A DNA stretch of 64,000 bases from Rhizopus arrhizus. Its lineage: Eukaryota > Mucoromycota > Mucoromycetes > Mucorales > Rhizopodaceae. The position numbers and the translations under genes were made by a program. The stretch's first letter is position 1; each line of letters opens with the position of its first letter. The notes beneath the pieces were generated by a model. The model had not been told where the DNA came from, did not search any database, and worked only from the letters and a program-made list of their open reading frames with translations. The stretch covers positions 372,001-436,000 of the forward strand of contig JAKZZE010000033.1 of assembly GCA_024220505.1 (NCBI GenBank). Direction: 5' to 3'. Shown in pieces: positions 46,901 to 56,643 of the stretch.

Positions 46901-46966
46901 ACAAATTTTTTACAGAAAAATATTATTAACGAATATAATAATGATTTAATGGATGAAGAACTATAA
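43927..46966 (+). CDS. DDE_4-like transposase fused to a chromodomain (split by a Tc1 insertion)
   Basis: Segments 43927-44279 and 45880-46966 join at the Tc1 target TA into one open frame of 479 codons without other defects. The N-terminal ~120 residues are helical and Lys/Asn-rich. The catalytic region has ILDGHHSRIIYENISF (Asp 1), GLNTQFIIDLN, VSDSLPCKWNNDD, CFDGLY (Asp 2) and FRSTIETFFAHFGNIFNRF (Glu), the RxxIExxFaxl..RF ending of the DDE_Tnp_4/Harbinger-type superfamily. Residues ~420-470 are a chromodomain: FEVQYIIKHRLN, EYFVKWRGYTKKHNSW. Chromodomains bind methylated histone H3 tails and can steer integration to heterochromatin. With the Tc1 in place the gene is not translatable as one protein. 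A TATA-rich stretch precedes the ATG. Confidence 0.8.
44280..45877 (-). mobile_element. Tc1/mariner element with 214-bp TIRs (inactive), inside the DDE/chromodomain element
   Basis: Starts CAGTGCCCCACAAAACCC; arms 44280-44493 and 45664-45877. TA duplications at 44278-44279 and 45878-45879. It interrupts the transposase gene after codon 117. Confidence 0.92.
44514..45518 (-). pseudogene. Tc1/mariner transposase with two nonsense codons
   Basis: Opens MRPISNDMQNRIVQLLKE with a helix-turn-helix (SGEEVSTKTGVSTGTISKIRK). Asp 1 lies in FSDEIKVNRIG, Asp 2 in FQQDNASIHTAK and Glu in SPDLNPIEN. A TAG after LMKTID (near 44841-44843) and a TGA after KKVSE (near 44767) both occupy Trp positions. The C-terminus GGHPKY ends near 44514. 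DNASIH in place of DNDPKH and DEI in place of DET mark it as a divergent subfamily. Confidence 0.85.
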
Positions 46967-47274
46967 AATAATAGAAAGCAATGGAATAATCCCGAAATAG
47001 TTTACAGAAATATCAAAATACATAGCTGAGTTTAAATAATTTTGTAGGAATGACAAATTATTGTCAATTTCATAATTATGTTAAACATGTATTTTATTTA
47101 TTTCTAAAAAAGGAAATTATAATGCTTGGCATTATCTTGATTATGTAATCAAGAAAATAAAAAAAGTTCGTCTTTTTATGTTTTTATTTCTCTTTTTTGT
47201 AAACCCCAAATAAATATAAATAGTTAAGATCAACAATTTTTAAATTTGTAAATTATTTTCATAATGAACCCAAG
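46967..47274. other. 3' untranslated part of the DDE/chromodomain element
   Basis: About 300 bases between the transposase stop and the right terminal repeat. A/T-rich with no open frame of note. Confidence 0.5.
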
Positions 47275-47600
47275 AGAAACATTCTAATTCATATTATTTT
47301 TTTACAAAATAAAAAAAGAAAACAAGTATTAAAAAGATATTGTTTAATGTAATTAATACCGTTTTCATAAATACAGTAAATTGTTTAAGAAACAGTTGAT
47401 GTAAAAATAATAATTATTTAAATATTAAGAGTAAATTAAAAATTATGATAAATTCTAAAATTAATAAATATATGTTGTATTAGTATTAATATTGAAAATT
47501 TTACAAAGTCATATAATTTGCATAATAATATGATTTTATATTGATATCAACTTTTGTAATTTCTTTTAGATCTTATTTTTTTTATAATAGAAACATTCCT
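47275..47600 (+). repeat. Right 326-bp terminal direct repeat
   Basis: Identical to 43422-43747 and in the same orientation; followed by the target duplication CACTG and then the displaced TA of the older Tc1. Confidence 0.95.
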
Positions 47601-47679
47601 CACTGTATATATATATATTTTTTTGTAGTATTTATATTATTTCAATGTTTTTGTGCTTGTGAAATTTTTTTTTTTTTTG

Positions 47680-49143
47680 TTAATCTAAAAGTTCATTTGT
47701 TTCATCATCTAAAACGGTTGTAACAATCCGCTGATGCTCTGTCCTCCATTGAGTATTCGGTATGGAAAATGGTTTTAACCTATTCCCATGTACTCTTTTG
47801 ATTCTGGTATCTTGTACTTCGGTATTTTTAATGTGATAGGTTCCTTTGCCTAAGACTTGATGTATGATGTATGGTCCTTCCCATTTGTCTTGAAGTTTTC
47901 CAGACCATGAAGTTGATAAGTAGTCTTTATATAAAAGTACAATATCTCCTAATTTGAATGGTGGCTTCAATTCTTTTCTCTGATCGAGGATCTTGTCTTC
48001 TATCGCCTTTTTCTGTGCATTCTGTGTGGCCTTTATTGCTTTGGCTGCTTGTTCCCTGATACGATTGAGACTATGCAACTGATGAGCAGTGCGATGGAAT
48101 AAGATAGCTTCAAACTTGGGTGAGTTTCTTTCATGGATCAAGTGATTCATGTCAAATGGTGTTTTAGGTTCATATCCGTATGTCAGATAGAATGGACTTT
48201 GCTTGGTAGTAGCTTGTTTCATCGATCTATATGCGAATAAGGTGGCGGGTAAATATTGGTCCCAATCTTTCTTTTCATCATCTGAGCGTCGTTGCAATAT
48301 TTGTCCAAGAGTTTTATTGAAACGTTCTATGAGTCCATTACTCTGTGGATTGTATGGTGTGGTTGTTTTGTGTATAATTGAGTAATTTCGGCAGACTTGT
48401 CGAATTAGATCGCTAACAAAAGGCTTTCCATTATCAGAGACAATAATAGTTGGGCAGCCATGTCTACAAATAATTTCTTCGTATAGGAATAACGCTATTT
48501 CCGATGCAGTTTGGAATCTCATTGGCCTGGCCTCTACATATTTTGTAAGGTAGTCAATTCCAGCAATTATATAACGATAGCCTGCTCTTGATGCTTGTAC
48601 GTGCTTAACATCTAGTGCTATACGATCAAAGGGTTTCGTCGACACTGGTACTGGATATAATTCTTCATTAAGACTTTTACTTCCATATACTTGGCATCGA
48701 GGGCATTTTTTGACGTATTCTTGGATATCTTGTGACATTTTTTCCCAGTAGTATCTTGTTGCAATTTTGTGTAGCGTATTGTTATAAGCAAGATGTCCTC
48801 CTAAAGGATGTTGATGGTAGGTATGAATAATGTTTTCAGCCTCTTCCTTATTTAAAACTTTGCGAATGATCCCATTGGATGTGTTGTAGCGATACAAAGT
48901 ATCTTTATATATTGTATAATTGATTGATTCTCTTTCAAGATATTTTATCATTTTTGTTGATATGTTATCAGGTATTTTAGTGTGAGTAAATATTGTTTCA
49001 TCTTTTTCATTTTTTCTTCTTCCATTGTGTGTAACTTTGTTATTGTGCTTTAAGGTGGTACTATTTCTGTAATTTTCTGTATTAAGGTTTTGTCTGTTTG
49101 TGTGTGTGTGTATAATTTTTTTTTTTGATTTTGTTTGTTTCAA
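47680..49143 (-). pseudogene. Gypsy 2 integrase
   Basis: About 487 codons. The HHCC finger is HPLGGHLAYNNTLHK...CPRCQ; catalytic residues are in ALDVKHVQAS (Asp), VSDNGKPFV (Asp) and NGLIERFNKT (Glu). The C-terminal part has an SH3-like LGDIVLLYKD...WEGPYIIHQV fold typical of gypsy integrases and no chromodomain. A 25-base A-run (about 49170-49195, T on the plus strand) separates it from the RNase H frame, probably expanded slippage that broke the polyprotein. Integrase inserts the cDNA copy in the nucleus. Confidence 0.85.
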
Positions 49144-49164
49144 CTACCCTCCCAGCCTCCTTGT

Positions 49165-49198
<34 letters not shown>

Positions 49199-50271
49199 GG
49201 ATGTTCTTTTGTTCTTTAGTAGCCTAATCTTGACAAGAAGTCGGCACTTTCATTAACTCGGCCTGGCCGATACTTGATTTCGTACTCATATTCTGCTAAT
49301 ATGGTAATCCATCTTGCAATGATACCAGTAGGATTTGTTGTATTAAGTAAGCCTTTTAGTGCTGAATGATCTGTAATAATGGTGAATTTTCGTCCAAGAA
49401 GGTAAGGTCTAAATTGTTTGATAGCCCAAATTAAGGCTAAGCATTCTAACTTTGATACTCCATAATTGGTTTCACTTGACTTTAAGCTTCTGCTTGCGTA
49501 TATTATAGGGTGCTCGTGACCATTGTCGTCTAACTGAGTTAAGATGCAGCCAAGACCTAGTCTAGAAGCGTCTGTTACAAGTATAAAATCCTTGTCGAAA
49601 TCTGGCCTTGCTAAAACTGGTGCCTGAGTTAATAATTTTTTCAAGGATTCAAATGATTCAGTTGTTTTGCTAGTCCAAGGTATTCTTTTTGTCGTCTTGG
49701 TTTGGTCATGCAATGGACGTGCTATTGCAGCAAAGTTTTTTATAAATCTACGGTAATATGAGGCTAAACCTAGGAATCCTCTAATTTGTGTGAGCGTTTT
49801 GGGGACAGGATAATTTTGTATCTTTTCTATCTTGCTTGGGTCGGTTTGAATTCCTTCTTTAGTAACGATGTATCCAAGGAACTTCAGATGATCTTTAAAG
49901 AAAAAGCACTTTTCTGGGTTGAGCTTTAGGTTTCCCATTTTGATACAATTGAAAACTTGTTCTAAGTGAATTAAGTGTTCTTGACAGTTATTTGAATAGA
50001 CATTTAGATCATCGATATACAGTTGCCGTCAAAACTGGTCGCATGTTTTCATATTTTGCCTATACACGTTGCGGTCTACTTCATTTCTTAGTTTATAGCA
50101 ATGTAGTATACACCATTCGAATGAGCAAACTCTGGGTAGCTCAGTGGTAGTACAAGTATTGCCGTAGAGCCAGTGTATCGGTAATCACTGGCCCTCAAAG
50201 TCCGACGGTACATGCGACCAGTTTTGACGGCGTTTATAAGTAAACGTTTTGATACACTTTATTTAAAAAAA

Positions 50272-51956
50272 TCAATACTTAGTCCAGCGACCTTTTGCTT
50301 TAATAACTGCAGCACATCTTTTCGGCATACTTTCGATGTATTTTTGGCATTCCTCTTTAGAAATGGCATACCAGGTCTGACCTATACGCTCCCATAGCTC
50401 ATGCATACTACTTGGTGGTGCCTCATAGCTATGAAATAGCTCTCTCTTTAAATGTGCCCACATATGCTCTATAGGATTTAGGTCTGGGGACTGAGGAGGC
50501 CATTCCAATGCTTCGAATGGCTGCTGGTCAATCCATTCTTTCACTACCTTCGATGTATGCTTGGGATCATTATCCTGCTGAAACACTATTTTGGAAGAAT
50601 CCAAGCCATAACTCTCCATTGTCTTCAGTAAGTCATCTTTTAAGACCTCAAGATAGGCCTCGCTATTCATACGATGACCTACATCAACTATCCACCCAAC
50701 GCCTTCCCATGTAATGCAGCTCCAGACCATAATATTGCCACCCCCATGCTTGACGGTGTTAAGGATACATAAGATTATAGTCACTTTATTTTAGTAAAAG
50801 GAATCATATATGATCCTGAATAATATGTTGACATAACTTGGAATCATTTATAACATTATTCCCAACACAGATAAATAAAATACTTTGATTAGATTTTTAT
50901 ATTAAGCTTTATTCATATTAACTTCACATAGTCAAATAAGATGACATGGTTGTAATATAGTTTAGTGATAGTATGAGCATGTTGAATAAGGAATGACGAT
51001 TACTTACCGGATCATCATTAGTCATGAAAACATTTATCCTGACTGAGATATTATTGTTAACAATGATATCCAATCACGGAACTAAAAGTCTTTATATTCA
51101 TCCGTACCGTCTCCTTAAATAGTCTTCATCCAGAGTTATCTGAAACCATCCCAATAGCATAATTGACAATACAAGCTAGGAACAGGCTAAACTAATAATT
51201 AGAAATAGTAATCATCTATTCTGTCAAATTGATTATAAATCTGTCCTAATTCTTTATCCGTATCATGTCTATAAATACTCTCACTTTTTACATGTAGAAT
51301 TTATTTTTATCATATAATAGTTATCTTAACTTAATAAAGAGATACCAAGTTCTAACAGTATTTCTTTATCTTTGATTGCTATATTATATTTACCTAAAAC
51401 TCCCCTTTCCTAAACAGACGGTTTGCTGTACATGTCGCGAGTTCAACTCCTCATGGGGTAGTTTCCATGTATAAGCCTTTCCGTCGGATCCAAAACGATT
51501 TATTTTGGTCTCATCTGAGAATATGACCCGTTTCCAGTCGTCCACAGTCCAATGTTGGTGCGATTTAGCCCATTGAAGGCGTTTCATGATGTTTTGCGTT
51601 CGTAGCAATGGTTTTTGTGGCTTGACAAATGCTATAAAGCCAGCTTTTTTAAGGACGCGGCGTACGGTACTGTCACTTACAGACATTCCAAATTCTTCTT
51701 TTAGAGCTTTTTGGATCTCTACAGCATTATTTTTTCTTCCCAAGGTGACTAATCTCCGGATGTAGCTTACCATGCGTTGACTAATTAGAGATGGACGACC
51801 ACCTTCATCAACATTTCCACTCATCTTCAGAGATGAGCGGTACTTCTGAACAGTAGTACGACTAACACCAACTTGTTTTGCTATTTTGCTGTTTGACTTC
51901 TTGGATCTTAGCAATGAGGAAATGCTATTTACTTTGTCAGTTGAAATTGCGCGCAT
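50272..51956 (-). pseudogene. Tc1/mariner transposase, intact apart from an inserted solo LTR
   Basis: ATG at 51956 (MRAISTDKVNSISSLL) starts a frame with a helix-turn-helix (SNSKIAKQVGVSRTTVQKYR) and FSDETKINRFGSDG (Asp 1) up to HVQQTV at 51422. After the LTR (50757-51416) and one copy of GACGG, the same frame continues KHGGGNIMVW, FQQDNDPKHTSK (Asp 2), SPDLNPIEHMW (Glu) and ends GRWTKY with TGA at 50272-50274. No other stop or shift is seen, so the LTR alone disabled it. Confidence 0.9.
50757..51416 (+). repeat. Solo LTR, 660 bp, with 5-bp duplication GACGG
   Basis: Begins TGTTAAGGATACATAAG and ends CCTTTCCTAAACA; GACGG at 50752-50756 and 51417-51421. TATAAATA near 51272 and AATAAA near 51341. 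Same family as 41051, longer by about 200 bp. Lies in the Tc1 transposase between TV and KHGGG. Confidence 0.88.
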
Positions 51957-53294
51957 GTCGAATCTGCAATGGTGCAATTTCTTAATGGGGTGTCGCAATG
52001 TAGCAAAAAAACACTTACATGTAAACAATATTATTATAATAGAAGAAAGAGAAGAAAAAAATATAAAAATTTACAATTAAGTCACATTTTTGTGACTATA
52101 TTATGTCCCTTATAAACGCCGTCAAAACTGGTCGCATGTACCGTCGGACTTTGAGGGCCAGTGATTACCGATACACTGGCTCTACGGCAATACTTGTACT
52201 ACCACTGAGCTACCCAGAGTTTGCTCTTTCGAATGGTGTATACTACATTGCTATAAACTAAGAAATGAAGTAGACCGCAACGTGTATAGGCAAAATATGA
52301 AAACATGCGACCAGTTTTGACGGCAACTGTATGCTACCAAACATTTGTTGATTAATGGTCTGAAGCAGAGATCAATGAGACGCTGGAAAGTTGCGGGTGA
52401 ATTTACTAATCCCATAGGCAATGTGTTATAATGATATACTCCGTATTTTGTGGTGAAAGCTGTTAATTCCTTGCTACTCTCTTCCAAGGGTACTTGATGG
52501 AAACCAGCTCTCATGTCAAGAGCGGAAAATACTTTAGCTTTTCCCAAAGTGTCTAATAGGTCGTCAATTCTTGGTCATGGGTATGAGTCTTTCTTTGTAA
52601 CTGCATTCAACTTGCGATAATCAATAACCATGCGGTATTCTCCATTTTTCTTTTTTACAAGGATTACCGGAGCAGCCCAAGGACTGTTTGATGGTGCAAT
52701 TACACCTAGCTTGCAGTATTTATCCAATTCCTTTTGTAAATAATCAGATTCTATAGGACTAAGTCGATAGGGTCTATGACTAATAGACTGAGTATTCTCT
52801 TCTATGATAATTTTGTGCTTCAAAATTGATGTGTAGCCAATGGTATTATTATCCCAATCAAATATTTCCTTGAATCTATATAGCAATTTCCGTAGTTTCT
52901 GATTCATTTCTTTTGATATATCTCCAACTTCCACTTTTGCATATGAATCTTTGTCTATCATTTCTTCTTTATCACTTTCGGTTTCTGAGTTCTGATTATA
53001 CTCCATAGTATATAAATCTGCTTCTTTGTTGAGTTGATACGCTTGTATGACTTCTTCATCTTGTAGATCAATTTTTTCAAGCTTTCCTATCTTTTCAAAC
53101 GACTTTAGGTGGATGTTTTTCTTTGATCGGTTGTATAGATGTATTTCGATGCTCTTGTTGTTTAATACTATAGTGGCATTTAAGTCGAAATATCCCATTG
53201 CTTGAATAATGTCAGGGTTGGTTAGTTCAAAACTATAAGTGACTGACTTTGACTGTCCAGGTGGTTTTTTAAGCTGAAATGTGTTTGACGTATA

Positions 53295-54924
53295 CAGTAG
53301 CGGACAAAACTGGTGCACAAAACTTTTTTTTAGCTTTTAACTACCATTACCTGCTCATGGTAATTGCAATAGTCATGAAACTGTACTAGAAGGAGGATAT
53401 ACTAGTCATTGTAATCTATGTATGTTCTAAGCATGACATTGTTAAAACTGAGCGATAAGCGTGCTTTGAATTTATAAAATCTTATATTTTCTAAAAACCG
53501 CAAAAGTGGCTAAAATCTTAGACTTTATATAATCATCTCATCTCTTGATATTATCGGATATTCTTCTTTGCATATGCTAATAATATGCGTGTATATCATT
53601 TTCAGTAAAAGAACCCGGCTCTTTAACTATTCTTTTCCAAAAATCATCGACCCTTTTTGATCTAGTGTCGTATCATCATACCTTTGCCATCAATTGCCAC
53701 CTGGCATGCTTAAGCGGACTTAGGCCGGGATTAGTGGCGGCTAAACTTGTAGCACAGAAGCGCTGTTATCAAATATTGAGTTTATGACATGCGTTGACTT
53801 GTGCCTTGTGTCATTGTCATACTGAAACGAGAGATTACGACGTTTTAGACTACTATACGCTAGGCTTTTGTGGTATGAAGTAAGCGAAATATATGTGTAT
53901 ATTTATGAGTTCATTATACCATCGTATACCTGACACACATATTCTGGTCCTCAATATCTAATACAGCCTTAAAACATAACAGAGCAGCCAGCATGCTTCA
54001 TTGTTTGATCACCGTGAAAAAATCGCTCAGGTTGCTCGACTTGCTTTCAATATTAGTGTATACTATCTGCATCCATAATGTTCATATTTGTTTCATTGCT
54101 AAAGATAGCAGACTTCCAGCCCTCTATAGTATACAATGGCTTGTTGTGATACCACATTCATCGCTTTTTCCGACTTATACAGCTGATGAAATTCTTCGAT
54201 TCCTTACTTCCGGACTCAAAATCTAGCTTCCTACTGTGCCTTTAGACTGACAGTCTGCTAACACTGTATCTTAAGGTCCTCAAAATGTGCTGAGCATCAG
54301 GAACTGTGTGTAGCGGACCTTGTCCAAGCTCTAGGTTGATGACTGAACTAATAACTTTTCAGGCTAATAGCGGAATACCTTCATGATCACAAGACATTAA
54401 GTTTCTTTCTTCCCTCTTTCTCCTGTTGATTGTCCATTTAGAGATCCTTGTTACTCTAGAAATATCTGCTGTCGTACGAACTAGGCGTGTTCGAGATCTC
54501 AGAGTTTCGTTTTTACAGTTGCTTATTTTCTTAAACATATAAGGCTAGTACTTTGTTATAGTGAATAGGGTAAAAACAAAAGGGGGGACTCAATGGGAAA
54601 CACAAAATAAGTACAGTTTTATATATTTTTTAAGAGCTACTAAAATTTACTAATATGCTGTGAAATCTGAAAGCAAACGGGAGAGATATGGGGAAAATTG
54701 AAAGAAGGCTAGACAAGCACTACATTTTTGGCGAAAATTGAAATATGCAAAAAATCACTAAAAATGACCTTATGCCTGGGGGATGTCCGGCACAGTTCCG
54801 GTTTACATAACATAATGTATATTTTGGACTGTCTTTCAGATGGTATATGCCACAAAAGTCGCAGACATATGGCGGAGATACAATGTTGATTTTAATTTTT
54901 GTGCACCAGTTTTGTCCGCTACTG
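53295..54924 (-). mobile_element. Old, heavily decayed Tc1/mariner element in gypsy 2
   Basis: Ends CAGTAGCGGACAAAACTGG and its complement, matching over about 40 bp only. TA at 53293-53294 and 54925-54926. In the middle (53640-53840, minus) a trace of transposase is visible, FQYDNDTRHKSTHV at the FQHDNDPKHT position, amid many stops and shifts. It is clearly older than the other copies, yet its junction is still precise. Confidence 0.75.
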
Positions 54925-55097
54925 TAGGCTTTTAAGATCATCCCTTCTTTTGGAGCACGAATGATTTGATCATTGTTGTTTGTTATTATCTCAATCTCTT
55001 GGTCAGATTCTTTTTCCAATACTAATAATGATTCATCATTGCCTTCTTCTTGATGCTCTTTGTCAGATAGTTCATCTTCAGCACTGTAAATATCTTC

Positions 55098-56604
55098 CAC
55101 TACGGCGCAAAGAATCCTGCTTGAAGGATACGAATACTCGTTGCAGCATTTTTTTACAGCGCTTCTGGTGTATTTTTGAGTTTATTTTTTGGTTGTTCTC
55201 CGCATTTTTTCTTAAAATGCTCTATTCATTTTTATTGCTCCACTTTTTTTTTTTTTTTTGCAGGTAAATATTGAAATGGGCTGGATCTACTTGGCAAAAT
55301 CACTTTTTAAACTATATAAAACCTGAGTTTTGCTGTTAAAAGACGTAACGAACCGATATTACACAACTTGCATTTTTCTGCATTATGATTGTAATGGTCG
55401 TAAAAAAGATTCCTTTTCATTAGTTTTTTTAAGCAATTACAAAGAAAGTAGATTGCGTACAATTTTTTATTTTTTAAAAAAAAAAAATGTTCTGCGACTC
55501 TCTTTTTTGTTTCTATCTTGAACTATATTTTGTGGTTGTTTTTATAATTGATAATTTGCAACAACAAAAAAAGAGACAACTTATAGCTCCATTACTGCCA
55601 AAAATGTAAAAAAAAAGAACAAAGCTTACGTTTTTTATGCCTCTGTCAATTGTCGTATCTTAAACCACTTCCACATCTTGTGCTCTAGCTGATATGTTTT
55701 TAATGGAAACTTAAAATGTGAAAAAGAAGACATGTAAGCATTATGGCAAAGAGTCAGTAATGCACCTGTGCCTTTAGTTCTATTTATTTTAGCAAATTTA
55801 AACAAGATATGCTTTGATTGCTGTAACTTTTCTTTGTATCCAATTGTAGTACTGCTTCATTATACTTTTACTAGTCGAGTTACATTACAAACTTTTTATG
55901 TTAATTGAACTGAGAGTAATTTGTCATAGTTGTGAATCTTTATTTTTTTGTATTAAATATGGGGAAATAAACTGAAGAATATAAATGCGTAATAGATATA
56001 AAAAGAGTTGTATAAACTATTATCAAATTCAGACCATATACAATAAAGTAATTTGTTTAAATTACTTCTTCATTGGGTAAAAATATTGATTTGAGTAGGT
56101 TGTCCTTTGTTATTATACTTTTTCTCTGTTATAGTCAGTTTAATTGAAGCCAAAGGAATTCAATCTGTTTGACTACTAATAATTGTTGTAATCATGAATT
56201 AAAATAAACCGAATTTCAAAAATAATTGTAATAAAAAAAAAAAAACGAGTTTGCAAATGCTCTAGGATGACGTCGTTATAACTTACAAGCGTTTCAAAAA
56301 GTACAAGAAACTTCCGATTGTACTTCTTTTCTTTCTTCATGTAATCCTGCTACGAAATTCTTACGGCTCGTAATTATTTTTACTATTCTAAACACTTGCT
56401 AACAATTAAACTGTTATTATTTATCTTGTACCTTAATCTAGTTTTTACAATTATTTAACAAGAATTAGCTTTTTTTTAAGGTAAATAGTGATCGTTTGTT
56501 GATATACATTGCATCTAATGTATGTTTATAGTATATGAGCTACATTCCGTTTAGTCCTATGCTTTATGAAATATTTAGTAGAAAAAAAGTCTTTATTTGG
56601 TAGG

Positions 56605-56643
<39 letters not shown>

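Larger units (their letters stand above)
43422..47600 (+). mobile_element. DDE-transposase/chromodomain element bounded by identical 326-bp direct repeats
   Basis: The element begins AGAAACATTCTAATT and ends GAAACATTCCT, flanked by the 5-bp duplication CACTG (43417-43421 and 47601-47605). Its first and last 326 bases (43422-43747, 47275-47600) are identical and in the same orientation, like LTRs, yet no reverse transcriptase is present. Inside is one gene for a DDE transposase with a C-terminal chromodomain, and a Tc1 element (44280-45877). Without that Tc1 and its TA the element is about 2.58 kb. Removal restores the right end of the host Tc1 with its TA, which proves the limits. Confidence 0.8.
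50020..52329 (-). mobile_element. Tc1/mariner element with 221-bp TIRs, carrying a solo LTR
   Basis: Starts CAGTTGCCGTCAAAACTGG; arms 50020-50240 and 52109-52329. TA duplications at 50018-50019 and 52330-52331. The transposase is split by a 660-bp LTR. Both arms contain GGGTAGCTCAGTGGTAG, which resembles a tRNA A box, but no full tRNA. Confidence 0.92.
49216..55097 (-). pseudogene. Gypsy 2 reverse transcriptase and RNase H, interrupted twice
   Basis: Pieces in order: 55097-54925 (SAEDELSD..., acidic linker), 53294-52575 (RT fingers with VIDYRKLN and a [13 protein letters not shown] block), a TGA after KKDSYP, 52560-52330 (GKAKVFSALDMRAGFHQVP, PMGLVNSPATFQRL), then past the Tc1 the active-site YIDDLNVYSN (about 50,000), FLGLASYYRRFI, and RNase H with LVTDASRLGLG and FTIITDHSAL, ending at 49216. 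Removing the Tc1s with one TA each rejoins CLVAY with IDDL and ILKAY with TSNTF. The TGA and the insertions leave no functional enzyme. Confidence 0.82.

Noticed and set aside
50130..50210. tRNA gene in the Tc1 arm
   Set aside because: An A-box-like string is present, but there is no T arm with GTTCRANYC and no acceptor stem pairing.
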